Positions 1-8,150 of a DNA stretch of 64,000 nt are shown piece after piece. Source of the stretch: Candidatus Obscuribacterales bacterium (GTDB lineage: Bacteria > Cyanobacteriota > Vampirovibrionia > Obscuribacterales > Obscuribacteraceae). The stretch spans positions 248,001 to 312,000 of the forward strand of contig JAKFVQ010000021.1 of NCBI GenBank assembly GCA_021732085.1, read 5' to 3'. Position 1 is the stretch's first letter. Every line of letters begins with the position of its first letter. The position numbers and the translations under genes were made by a program. A model generated the notes under the pieces. That model searched no databases, had not been told where the DNA came from, and worked only from the letters and a program-made list of their open reading frames with translations.

Positions 1-5
1 TTGGC

Positions 6-3000
6 ATGATCATAGCGGGAGGGTGGCAAGCCCAGATAGCGGCTGCATACAACTCCGAAGAACATAAACTCTTTGCTGACATAGGCGCCTCCCAAGTTCG
101 AGTTCCACCTGGGGTGAAACTGCCGCCCGGTTTGGATTTCCGGTCTGGAGATCCCGGAGCTTACATGCGCACATTCTCTGCCGCCAAAATCTTGGCGGAA
201 GGCTTTGCCACTAACAACGAAAGCGACTATGACAAGAACAAGAAACAAGTTCTAGACAATTACTACTATCATAATTTCAGGCAGTACACATTCAATCGCA
301 AGCTTTGGATTCCGCCTGCGTCTCAGGGACCTTCTCGCATCTTGTATGTTCCAACGCAGGTGACAGCGACGCCCAGCCAGTTTTCCTTCGGGGAACTAGT
401 TTCGTTTTACGGCGACTATCGGCGCACGGTAGTTGCGGCTCCTAATGGTGGCATTTGCTATCTGTCCAACGCCGATCTTCCAGCGAACATTCACTTCGAA
501 AGAGGCAATGGGGCATACAAAGCGTATGCTCCGCATCCGATGCCTGCCGCTGAGTTCCTTCGCTGCATTGCATCAGGCTTGGTGCCTCCCTTCGGTAGTC
601 TCGGAAACGCAATCTCGTACACGGCGAAGAAAGACGAATACGATGAAGGCGGCTGGTGGGGCGACGAGATGATGCGCGTTGCCGCCATCAACGACTGGCA
701 CTTCTCTAGCAACGCAATCGCTTGGTACGTCGGTTTGCACCGGCTCGCACTGCTTTATGTGAACAAGGCTCGCAGCAATCCTGCCCATTGGGTGACGGCG
801 ATTCATTACGAAGCTTCGGCGCTGCACAGCTTAACGGATTTGTTTTCGTTCGGGCACGCTGTTGTGAATCGCGACCGCACATCATTGGCAACAATCAAAC
901 GCAGCGGCGAGCAAAACTCGGCACCGATTGCCTGGATGAGTAACGTGCTGGCCATGGGCGGTGCTAGCAGGAATGCCGAAGGTATAGTCAGGTTGAGCAA
1001 TAAATTGCCGGCAATCTCGGATTGGCCAACGACGCGCTACAACACATTGAAATGGAAAGTGAATTATATCGATGATTTTGCCTCAGCAGACGAGAACAAG
1101 TTTCACGACAATTTCAATAGCAAGGGCGCGCGCGTGCGCAATCTCAATGGGGATGTCTTTCAAATCTACGGCGATTTTAGAATGCGCGATAACCCCGAGC
1201 AAACTCGCGCGCTGGTAATCGCGACCGTGAGGGATTCTCTTCAATCCTTGTTGAATGCGTATTTATTGTTGCAGCAAGGACGGACGCCGGACCAAATAGG
1301 CAGCGCCGGGTCTTCCTTTTTTCAAGCGCTGAAATACATTCCTGTGTTTATCGAAGATGATCCGGACAAACTTTTTCCGCAGAAGTGGACCTGGTACGCC
1401 AAATATGCAGACGTGCTTTCTGGCGCCAACAAAGTTCCTGCTAACTGGTACCAGTGCGTGATTCCTTATATAGATGGAATTTCAGGTATGCCGAAAGCAC
1501 CGGACGGCGCGCCAGATGTGAAAGTGATTTCTGCGAACGTCACACCTTCCTCCGGTCCCACCGGCGGTGCCTACACACTTACGGTCGAATACGCACTGGC
1601 GGGGCTCGCCGATAATGAGCGCGCAAAAATTGAAGAGTCAGCCATGCTTGCCGGACCTGAGAATATGAGAGAAGTCGTAAACGAGCGATTTGTTTCGCGC
1701 GCAAGCGGAAGAATTACAAAATCCTGGACGGTCAGCCCGCGCAAAGTAGGCACTTATACATTCCACTATGGGCTGGGATTTAAATGCGCGAAGAAGACAG
1801 GCGCGTGCTACTTTGAAGTGAAGAACAACGCAGCACCACAAGGTGCTGGTGAATATTGGGTGCGCACAGGACCGGAGCTTAAGCCGAAGGATCCGAATTA
1901 CTATACCTGTCCGGCCAGTCTGAGTCAGGTGACGGCCAGAGATGGTAGTCTCGCTGTGAGGCAGGAGATTTTTCACAGAAATACCAAACAGCTCTTGGGA
2001 TATGCTGATTTCTCGGTCCGATTCACGGAGCCGCCAGAAAAGTGGAACTTCTTGCAGGACTATCCTCTGACTGTCGAAGTGAATCAAACCAACAGTTCTG
2101 GGAATGTCAATTCGTCAGTGCTAGCAGAGTTTACTACTGGCGCATATTCACGTAACCGCGACGAGACCTTTCGCATGCCGCACAACTCCAGCCAGGATAA
2201 CCGGGCTGGGCGGGCGAATACTCAGGCTGGTTTTAACAAGGTAGCCACGCGCACCTACTCCTATCGGCCTAGCTTCCAGGGGGTTAGGACTGCCCTCGGG
2301 AAGAAATTCGTTATTGGCTTGGCGGTCACCACATCCGGTGGCTTAAGAAATTACGATCCGTCGGTTCCAGAGTTCGCAAGATCGCCAGGCTTTAGCTTGG
2401 AATGGACCTACGTTCCGTCAGGAGGAGCGGCGGTGGCGGCCAGTCCGACTCCGAGCACAGTTCCGGCTGGGGTGATATCTACAACACCAGCTCCGATTCA
2501 GCCTCTAGCTGTGAATGTGATTTTTCCGCCAGTGGATGAGATTGGATCAGGTGGAAATTCGCTCGTGAGCAGCGGTGGGTCTGAGCCTTCAGATGCCGGC
2601 ATGGGGACGCCGGTTGCAGGCTCGGGGAACCCTGGCGTGGGCGCCCCGAATGGTACACCAAGGGCGGTGCCCGGCGTGGGAAGAAGTGGTGCAGGGCGAA
2701 GCTCCAATTTGCCACCGGCTGCTACAAGCACAAAGTCACCGTCCGGGACGGCAGCCCCACGAACGCAGCCTACGAGTTCCGCGTCTGCCTTCAATAAATT
2801 AGCGAACGCGCCAGCAAATAATGGTGCGGAGTTAAATGCGTCGCTTGCAAAAGCACCAGCTTCTTCTAGTCAGGGCACGCCACCGAATGCGGTTTCAAAT
2901 TCGTCGTCGTTTCAGCAAGCTGCTGGAGGAGATTCCGGAAGCAGTGGTGCCAGCTCCGTTAGTTTGAATCCTTTCTCGCTGCCCACAGGACAAGCCTTGA

Positions 3001-3731
3001 CCGCTGGCAATGGTATCCCTTCGGTAGCCTCGGCTTTCCCGAATGATGCTACTACCGGAACAAGCACTTTTGCGACTCCGAGTATTTCTTCTGCGGCACC
3101 CGTTAATTCTTCTAATTCTTCTGTGAGTCCTTCGGCTCACGATGCTGCAGCCGTGAAAGAGGTGGAAGAACTATTCTGGGAACAGCAGTTCGCCATCCGG
3201 CAACTGGCTTATGATTTTCTGAGTCGGAGATTCACTCGATATACGAACGAGCAGCAAGCGGAACTCGAAAACACGATGAACCGTGAAATCGCAAGAGCGA
3301 AAAAGGCTCAAGCCGCGGACTTGCGAGCGAAGGAAACTGAATTACAGCGTAAGGGATACCGAATTGGAAGTGCTGATATCAATGCTGTTTTGCGGGGATC
3401 AAAATCGAACCTCGCATTCGAGCAGATGTACAGAGATATCTGCGATGAAGCCGATAGAAAGTTGGCAGCAGACAGTCCGGGCTTGCTTGCCCTTGAACGG
3501 CGCGACCCGAGGCTGGCGAAGCAGAAAACGTTTGAGTTCTTGGGAGAACTCGCTAAGGAGACGAAGGCAAAGTTGTTTGCGTTGAATAAGCAACGCTCTG
3601 CAAACGAGCGAGTGTTGATGAATGCTATGCGCAAGGTTGCCGCCAGGCACGGATATGATTTTATCGCAATTGCTATTCGAGGCGAAGGTCCTGATCTCGA
3701 TCAAGAGATTCTGGACGAGTTGAATCGATAG
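6..3731 (+). CDS. HET-C-like, zinc-dependent phospholipase-fold large protein (5' end at window edge)
   Basis: The N-terminal ~300 residues carry the HET-C / zinc-dependent phospholipase C pattern: an EHK segment at 19-21, FGE...GDYR at about 128-139, NDWHF at 229-233, and H267-x-E269...H274...D278...H284, which are plausible metal ligands. Family members are secreted or membrane-acting phospholipases or heterokaryon-incompatibility proteins. Residues ~520-640 look like a beta-sandwich, ~805-1045 is a Ser/Ala/Pro/Gly-rich linker, and 1045-1241 is charged and helical, probably coiled coil. The reading frame stays open to the left edge and no ribosome binding site precedes this ATG, so the true start and any signal peptide probably lie upstream. 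It is far longer than simple HET-C domains. Fold call is fairly firm; substrate unknown. Confidence 0.6.
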   Translation: MIIAGGWQAQIAAAYNSEEHKLFADIGASQVRVPPGVKLPPGLDFRSGDPGAYMRTFSAAKILAEGFATNNESDYDKNKKQVLDNYYYHNFRQYTFNRKLWIPPASQGPSRILYVPTQVTATPSQFSFGELVSFYGDYRRTVVAAPNGGICYLSNADLPANIHFERGNGAYKAYAPHPMPAAEFLRCIASGLVPPFGSLGNAISYTAKKDEYDEGGWWGDEMMRVAAINDWHFSSNAIAWYVGLHRLALLYVNKARSNPAHWVTAIHYEASALHSLTDLFSFGHAVVNRDRTSLATIKRSGEQNSAPIAWMSNVLAMGGASRNAEGIVRLSNKLPAISDWPTTRYNTLKWKVNYIDDFASADENKFHDNFNSKGARVRNLNGDVFQIYGDFRMRDNPEQTRALVIATVRDSLQSLLNAYLLLQQGRTPDQIGSAGSSFFQALKYIPVFIEDDPDKLFPQKWTWYAKYADVLSGANKVPANWYQCVIPYIDGISGMPKAPDGAPDVKVISANVTPSSGPTGGAYTLTVEYALAGLADNERAKIEESAMLAGPENMREVVNERFVSRASGRITKSWTVSPRKVGTYTFHYGLGFKCAKKTGACYFEVKNNAAPQGAGEYWVRTGPELKPKDPNYYTCPASLSQVTARDGSLAVRQEIFHRNTKQLLGYADFSVRFTEPPEKWNFLQDYPLTVEVNQTNSSGNVNSSVLAEFTTGAYSRNRDETFRMPHNSSQDNRAGRANTQAGFNKVATRTYSYRPSFQGVRTALGKKFVIGLAVTTSGGLRNYDPSVPEFARSPGFSLEWTYVPSGGAAVAASPTPSTVPAGVISTTPAPIQPLAVNVIFPPVDEIGSGGNSLVSSGGSEPSDAGMGTPVAGSGNPGVGAPNGTPRAVPGVGRSGAGRSSNLPPAATSTKSPSGTAAPRTQPTSSASAFNKLANAPANNGAELNASLAKAPASSSQGTPPNAVSNSSSFQQAAGGDSGSSGASSVSLNPFSLPTGQALTAGNGIPSVASAFPNDATTGTSTFATPSISSAAPVNSSNSSVSPSAHDAAAVKEVEELFWEQQFAIRQLAYDFLSRRFTRYTNEQQAELENTMNREIARAKKAQAADLRAKETELQRKGYRIGSADINAVLRGSKSNLAFEQMYRDICDEADRKLAADSPGLLALERRDPRLAKQKTFEFLGELAKETKAKLFALNKQRSANERVLMNAMRKVAARHGYDFIAIAIRGEGPDLDQEILDELNR

Positions 3732-3927
3732 AGAACGTCCGCACCGTACCCCGCGGATTGTATTCTAATGGCGAAGTGGCTGAAGGAAATGTGTCCGGGC
3801 CCGTAAGTGTAAAATGACTCAGGAGCTGCTACTAATCACTCGGTAGATAGATTGAAACAATTTCTCTCATAGTGGGCACTAGTCTGACAGAGTTTCGTCT
3901 AAGCCTAAGACCAAGCGGAGAAAACTT

Positions 3928-4251
3928 ATGACTAAGGCTCAAGTTTCGATCATCGTTCTTTCTGTGGCAGTGTTGGCGGGCATGGTTTTGTTGCCACCAT
4001 GGATGCACCTGACCGAAGATGGCGCGCGTCAATCGATGGGCTATGGACCGATCTGGCATCCGCCCGTTGTGAGTCAAGAACAAGGTATAAATCTCTTCGG
4101 TTTGAAACTCGAAGTTGAGGAACAAGTGCGCGCGACAAGAATCGATTGGGAGCGGCTCGTGTTGCAAGGTATGATGGTGCTCGTTGCGGGTGGCGCTGCT
4201 TACTTTATCGCTGGGAATTCGTTGAGAGGAGCCTCTCGGGAGGCGGGTTAG
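3928..4251 (+). CDS. small two-TM membrane protein, unknown
   Basis: A 107-residue protein with a hydrophobic helix at about 7-24 and a second at about 78-96, joined by a hydrophilic loop of ~50 residues. That predicts an inner-membrane hairpin with the loop on one side. The start is supported by GGAG seven bases upstream of the ATG. It stands alone between the HET-C-like gene and the DprA-like gene, separated from the former by 196 bases in which I see no other feature. I do not recognise a family. Confidence 0.55.
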   Translation: MTKAQVSIIVLSVAVLAGMVLLPPWMHLTEDGARQSMGYGPIWHPPVVSQEQGINLFGLKLEVEEQVRATRIDWERLVLQGMMVLVAGGAAYFIAGNSLRGASREAG

Positions 4252-4406
4252 ACTTCGACCTATTCACCGCATAATTCAAATGCGTGAAAAGTGCAAAAAG
4301 AGTTGACCGACTTGCGGAGCTGACGGATACCATAAATGTCGATGAAAACGCTGTAAAGGGGAAACGTATCTTAATTGCCTCTATCAATCAGGCACTACAA
4401 TGAACT

Positions 4407-4493
4407 ATGTTGGGATGGTTCTTTTGGGCGCTGGTGCCTCTTGTGTATATGGTTTGGCTTGCGAAAAGACATGCAGTAATCAGGACTGAATGA
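4407..4493 (+). CDS. possible 28-residue single-TM peptide
   Basis: A short ORF starting MLGWFFWALVPLVYMVW and ending with basic residues, i.e. one hydrophobic helix followed by KRH. It ends ten bases before the GTG of the DprA-like gene and could be a leader or coupled small membrane peptide. An overlapping frame from the ATG at 4400 gives another short peptide, so this may be chance. Confidence 0.25.
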   Translation: MLGWFFWALVPLVYMVWLAKRHAVIRTE

Positions 4494-4503
4494 GGAGTGG
4501 TGC

Positions 4504-5445
4504 GTGATAGGAACCAAGGATTCACTAGTTATTATGCGGCTTTTGCAACTTTCCGGAATTGGACCTGCAAAAGTAAATTCATTGCTGCGTTGGTGCGAGG
4601 ACTCGGGTCGTTCGTTGTTTGAAGTCGTTTCGAATCAAGAAGCGCTAAAAGAAAGACTAACTAGTGAGCAGCTAATGGACTTTCAGGCGAAGGAAATTTC
4701 GAAGGCTTTGGAAACTAGCTTGGAAAATGCATCAGTACATCTTTTATCGGCCGTTGATGAAGGCTACCCGAGCAAGTTGAAAATTGGAATGAAGGCGAAA
4801 GCGCCGCCCTTACTCTATTGCCGTGGCAATCTTAAGCTACTATCTTCAGACTCGATTGGATTTTGTGGCTCGCGCAAAGCTAGCGAAAAAGGAATTGAAA
4901 CCGCGCGAGATTGTGCAGAGCAACTTGCGCGGGGCGGACTCACTGTGGTTTCTGGATATGCGGCCGGCGTCGATATTACTACGCACAAAGCGGCCCTTGC
5001 TGCAGGCGGAAACACTGTTTTTGTTTTACCTGAGGGAATCTTGCATTTCCGTATCAAGCAAGAAATTGAGCATCTCTGGGACTGGAATCGCGTCGTTGTT
5101 GTCAGTCAGTTTGAACCGACTCTTTCCTGGAGTGTTCAAAATGCAATGGCTCGAAATTCAGTTATTTGTGCATTGTCCAATGCGATGATTTTAATTGAGG
5201 CGGGCACTACAGGTGGTAGCATCGCGGCCGGGCGAACTTGCCTTGAAATGAAGAAACCTTTGTTTGCCCCCGTCTATGAAGGGATGCCTGAGTCTGCGGC
5301 TGGAAATAGGCTCCTATTGAAAGATGGGGCGCTACCATTGGGTAAAAGCCGACAAACTCAGAGAGCAGCAGTAGATAAAGTTTTCGAAGTCTCGACTCAA
5401 TCCACTATTGGCAGGGGCGAGCAGCAAATCAGTTTATTTGGTTGA
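4504..5445 (+). CDS. dprA-like: DprA/Smf-like DNA-processing protein
   Basis: DprA binds single-stranded DNA and loads RecA during transformation; DprA-like proteins also occur in defence loci. Residues 13-33 look like the N-terminal helix-hairpin-helix. The Rossmann (SLOG-type) core is clear: CGSRKAS at 121-127, SGYAAGVDITTHKAAL at 150-165, VLPEGI at 174-179, and a later GGSIAAGRTCLE helix. At 313 residues it ends just after the Rossmann domain in ...QQISLFG, so the C-terminal winged helix found in many DprA proteins is missing. Start is GTG with AGGAG upstream. It converges on the Wadjet operon with only five bases between the stop codons, which may mean shared cargo. Could act in competence or in defence. 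Confidence 0.8.
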   Translation: MIGTKDSLVIMRLLQLSGIGPAKVNSLLRWCEDSGRSLFEVVSNQEALKERLTSEQLMDFQAKEISKALETSLENASVHLLSAVDEGYPSKLKIGMKAKAPPLLYCRGNLKLLSSDSIGFCGSRKASEKGIETARDCAEQLARGGLTVVSGYAAGVDITTHKAALAAGGNTVFVLPEGILHFRIKQEIEHLWDWNRVVVVSQFEPTLSWSVQNAMARNSVICALSNAMILIEAGTTGGSIAAGRTCLEMKKPLFAPVYEGMPESAAGNRLLLKDGALPLGKSRQTQRAAVDKVFEVSTQSTIGRGEQQISLFG

Positions 5446-5450
5446 TTTGA

Positions 5451-8150
5451 TTATGGTTGGCGTCCATTTTTGAGCCAATCAAAAACTGCATATGTAGCGT
5501 TCAAATCTTCTTCATTGTATGATCTGATTTCATTGAGTATCTGAGCCAGTCCTGCTGGGTCCGCAATTTCCGTCGCTTTAAGAAAACGTGCAGCCGCCCA
5601 ACTTCCGTTCATTTCGGGGCGAAGCCGTTGGAATCCAATGTATTTTTCGACGACCTTTAGACTATAACTTGGTATCGGAAGTGCTACCGATTCTTGCAAA
5701 AGAATACTCAAATCTATGAGATTGTTGAGCAACTTACTTGCTATCCCATCCTCATCTCCTAGTTTGTCTACGTACTTCTTCAGCATGGTTCTTTCATAGT
5801 GTCCCCAGTGGATGAAAGGGATGTCATCTCCATGAGTGCTGAAAATGGTTTTAGTGTTCTTCAGGAATTCTCCCCATGCATGACTTTCATTTTCCAAGCC
5901 GTATCCGCCTTCTGAATAATCATAGGCACTGGGTTTAGTGCCGAAGACCTTCAAGCCAAATAGAAAAAGTATCTCTGGCTTGTCGCCATGAGGAGGGGCT
6001 CCTTCGAAATCGAGTATTGCGTAGTTCGCCGACGAGGGAAGAACGGGCTGCTGAAGCCAGAACGGCTCTTGCCTCTCAAATGCATGAGCGTGAGCAAGGA
6101 TCTCTCTGGCCTGTTTCCCCACCCGCAGTGATCGTCCAGATACTCTGCGAGAGCGCGCCGATAAACTCTGCTCATCGAATGTGGCAAGAAGGGTCGCTAT
6201 ATCTTCGATACCCTCGTGTTTAAGTGTGCGCGCTAGATTTTGATCCAACCCGGGAAGTTGTGCGATATCATTCGAAGATCTTGCTTTGTTCCAGCAGCGA
6301 GTATTGAAACCGCAGCCCGAGCATTTGCTCCAACCAACGGGGACGTATAACTCATTGCTTGCATATTTTGCCGACAGTGCTTTATGCAGAATCCGAAGAA
6401 CCGATGCGTCGTCAGGCATCACTTGGATAACTTCGTTTTTTGCGCTAATTATTTCCATACGAAGAGGCACCACCCCCAGGGAATTTCGCAGAAGCCATGA
6501 AAAAAGTCTGACCTGCGTAAAGCTAGCTAGATTGCTTTCAGATTCTTGAACAATAGCTTGCTTCGGGCTAATTTGCCGTACAACATATTGGCCTTCCTGC
6601 ATCACAAGAAAGTCAATTTCGCTGCGCACCACCACTGGCACCCCAGCTATGCGGCACTGCATGTGCAGCAAGGGATTACAAATCACTGGAATCCCACTTG
6701 TGATCGCATCGATCGTAGATCGAATTCGCGCTTCATCATCCTTGCTTTCTAACAAATCCGTGAATTCTCCGGCTTGCTCGCGCTGCCGTGACAGTGCTCG
6801 ATCCCGGAAACTCTTCAAGAGTTCCGTATAAGGACTAGCATCGTCGCTGAATTTTTCCCTGGTCGACAAAAACAGCCTGAGATCGCATGGTTCTGGTGTT
6901 AACTGTATGATGACGTCTCGGTTGTTTATTAATAACGGTTCTAGGGACGTTCTCTGAGACAGGCACTCGTTGGAAATCGCCGCAGTTATAGAAGATTTTG
7001 CGAAATCCCAGTCGATGTGTTCCTGCTCGAGTCTGAACTGTTCTCCCCATCTATTAGTTCTCAGACCTTGAAAAATGTCTTGCTCTTCAGTTGTGAGGTT
7101 CTCTAACCAATCGGCCTCATGAGCGGTTACCTCATTGCCTTTTAGATGCTTGTATAGAAGGAGTGTTTTCTCATTCATCATGAGAGCTTGTATGTGGGGA
7201 AAATAGTTTCTGGCGTTATTCAGCGCTCCGAAGCCGTGCGAATCAATGTCGCCCCAATAGTAGAGGTTGCAGTAAAAAAGCCAACTGGCGGCCCCCAAAT
7301 GTTCGAACCCGTAACCAGAGCCAAAGATCACCATACTGTCCGGCGTTTCTGGAAAAGCTAGAAAATTTGTTTTATTCTCAGTTATGAATACTCGCCGGAT
7401 GTCGGTTTTGAGTTCAGAAAATGTTTCCCAGTCTAATGAAATATCCTGATCGTTCGTCATGGGAAAAAGATTGTGACGTTTGTCTAGAATCCGGAAACGA
7501 ATCTGCGGACGCTCCTCGCAGAATCCGTATCGCGGTGCAAACTTCTTTATCCCAGTCATGGACTCATTGATTGCGTCTGAAGGGAGTGTGACGTCCAGTA
7601 GCTCAGAAATTAACTTGGCATTCTCCTGAATGAATTTGCTATGAATACCCTGTATCACAACTTCTCGGATGAAAATTCCCGGACGCGGGTTCTTTTTCAT
7701 CCAAGCAACCACGGCTAGAAATTTCGTCCAGTCATTGGATGCGGCCAGGGCCTTAAAGGGCTCAGCTCTCAAGAACTGCAGGAGCTCGGGTTCTTCCTGG
7801 CGTGTTAGCTTGATTAAGGAATCAAAAATGGCATAGTCCTTGCGTTTATTGATCCAGATCAAGGCATCATCCACGGTGTCAATCCACACCTCGTCAGGGA
7901 TCGAGTTCCGCCCAAACGACTTGTGGTTAAATTCCCTCATAGAGATGCGACAGTTCTTCAGAGCTTTTAGCTCTGTGATCCATTTCCGCACCCCTTCAAA
8001 ATTCTCGCTGATTTCATTCGAATTTGGTATCCTACAAGTAAGCCGGAGCGGGAACCTGGTCGTCTCGCCCCAAAGCTCGGCAAGTATTTCTCCGCGATCC
8101 CACAACCTTTGCAATTGTATTTTGAAATCGGATTGCGTGGACCAACTCAT
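5451..8150 (-). CDS. jetD: Wadjet JetD fused to Cas4/TM0106-like nuclease, HhH and DEDD exonuclease
   Basis: In Wadjet, JetD is the topoisomerase VI-like nuclease that cuts plasmid DNA extruded by the JetABC SMC complex. Residues 1-~395 are a full JetD: DUF3322-like N-terminal part, then a DUF2220/TOPRIM domain with TENK (E258) and WGDIDSHGF (D301, D303). Normal JetD ends here at ~400 residues. This ORF continues without a stop: ~455-625 resembles a RecB/Cas4-type nuclease of the TM0106 family (D513, then VVRQISPK at 523-530, cysteines C491/C499, C610, C613, C619 for an Fe-S cluster); 629-660 is a helix-hairpin-helix; 705-895 is an RNase_H_2-type DEDD exonuclease (D714, E716, D813, D882). The PD-(D/E)XK third motif is degenerate, so that domain may only bind DNA. 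Start ATG overlaps the jetC stop by four bases, so the two are translationally coupled. Confidence 0.85.
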   Translation of the reverse strand: MSWSTQSDFKIQLQRLWDRGEILAELWGETTRFPLRLTCRIPNSNEISENFEGVRKWITELKALKNCRISMREFNHKSFGRNSIPDEVWIDTVDDALIWINKRKDYAIFDSLIKLTRQEEPELLQFLRAEPFKALAASNDWTKFLAVVAWMKKNPRPGIFIREVVIQGIHSKFIQENAKLISELLDVTLPSDAINESMTGIKKFAPRYGFCEERPQIRFRILDKRHNLFPMTNDQDISLDWETFSELKTDIRRVFITENKTNFLAFPETPDSMVIFGSGYGFEHLGAASWLFYCNLYYWGDIDSHGFGALNNARNYFPHIQALMMNEKTLLLYKHLKGNEVTAHEADWLENLTTEEQDIFQGLRTNRWGEQFRLEQEHIDWDFAKSSITAAISNECLSQRTSLEPLLINNRDVIIQLTPEPCDLRLFLSTREKFSDDASPYTELLKSFRDRALSRQREQAGEFTDLLESKDDEARIRSTIDAITSGIPVICNPLLHMQCRIAGVPVVVRSEIDFLVMQEGQYVVRQISPKQAIVQESESNLASFTQVRLFSWLLRNSLGVVPLRMEIISAKNEVIQVMPDDASVLRILHKALSAKYASNELYVPVGWSKCSGCGFNTRCWNKARSSNDIAQLPGLDQNLARTLKHEGIEDIATLLATFDEQSLSARSRRVSGRSLRVGKQAREILAHAHAFERQEPFWLQQPVLPSSANYAILDFEGAPPHGDKPEILFLFGLKVFGTKPSAYDYSEGGYGLENESHAWGEFLKNTKTIFSTHGDDIPFIHWGHYERTMLKKYVDKLGDEDGIASKLLNNLIDLSILLQESVALPIPSYSLKVVEKYIGFQRLRPEMNGSWAAARFLKATEIADPAGLAQILNEIRSYNEEDLNATYAVFDWLKNGRQP

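Noticed and set aside
5451-8150. Reading the jetD region as two adjacent genes
   Set aside because: There is no stop codon or internal ribosome binding site near the domain border; the frame is continuous for 899 codons.
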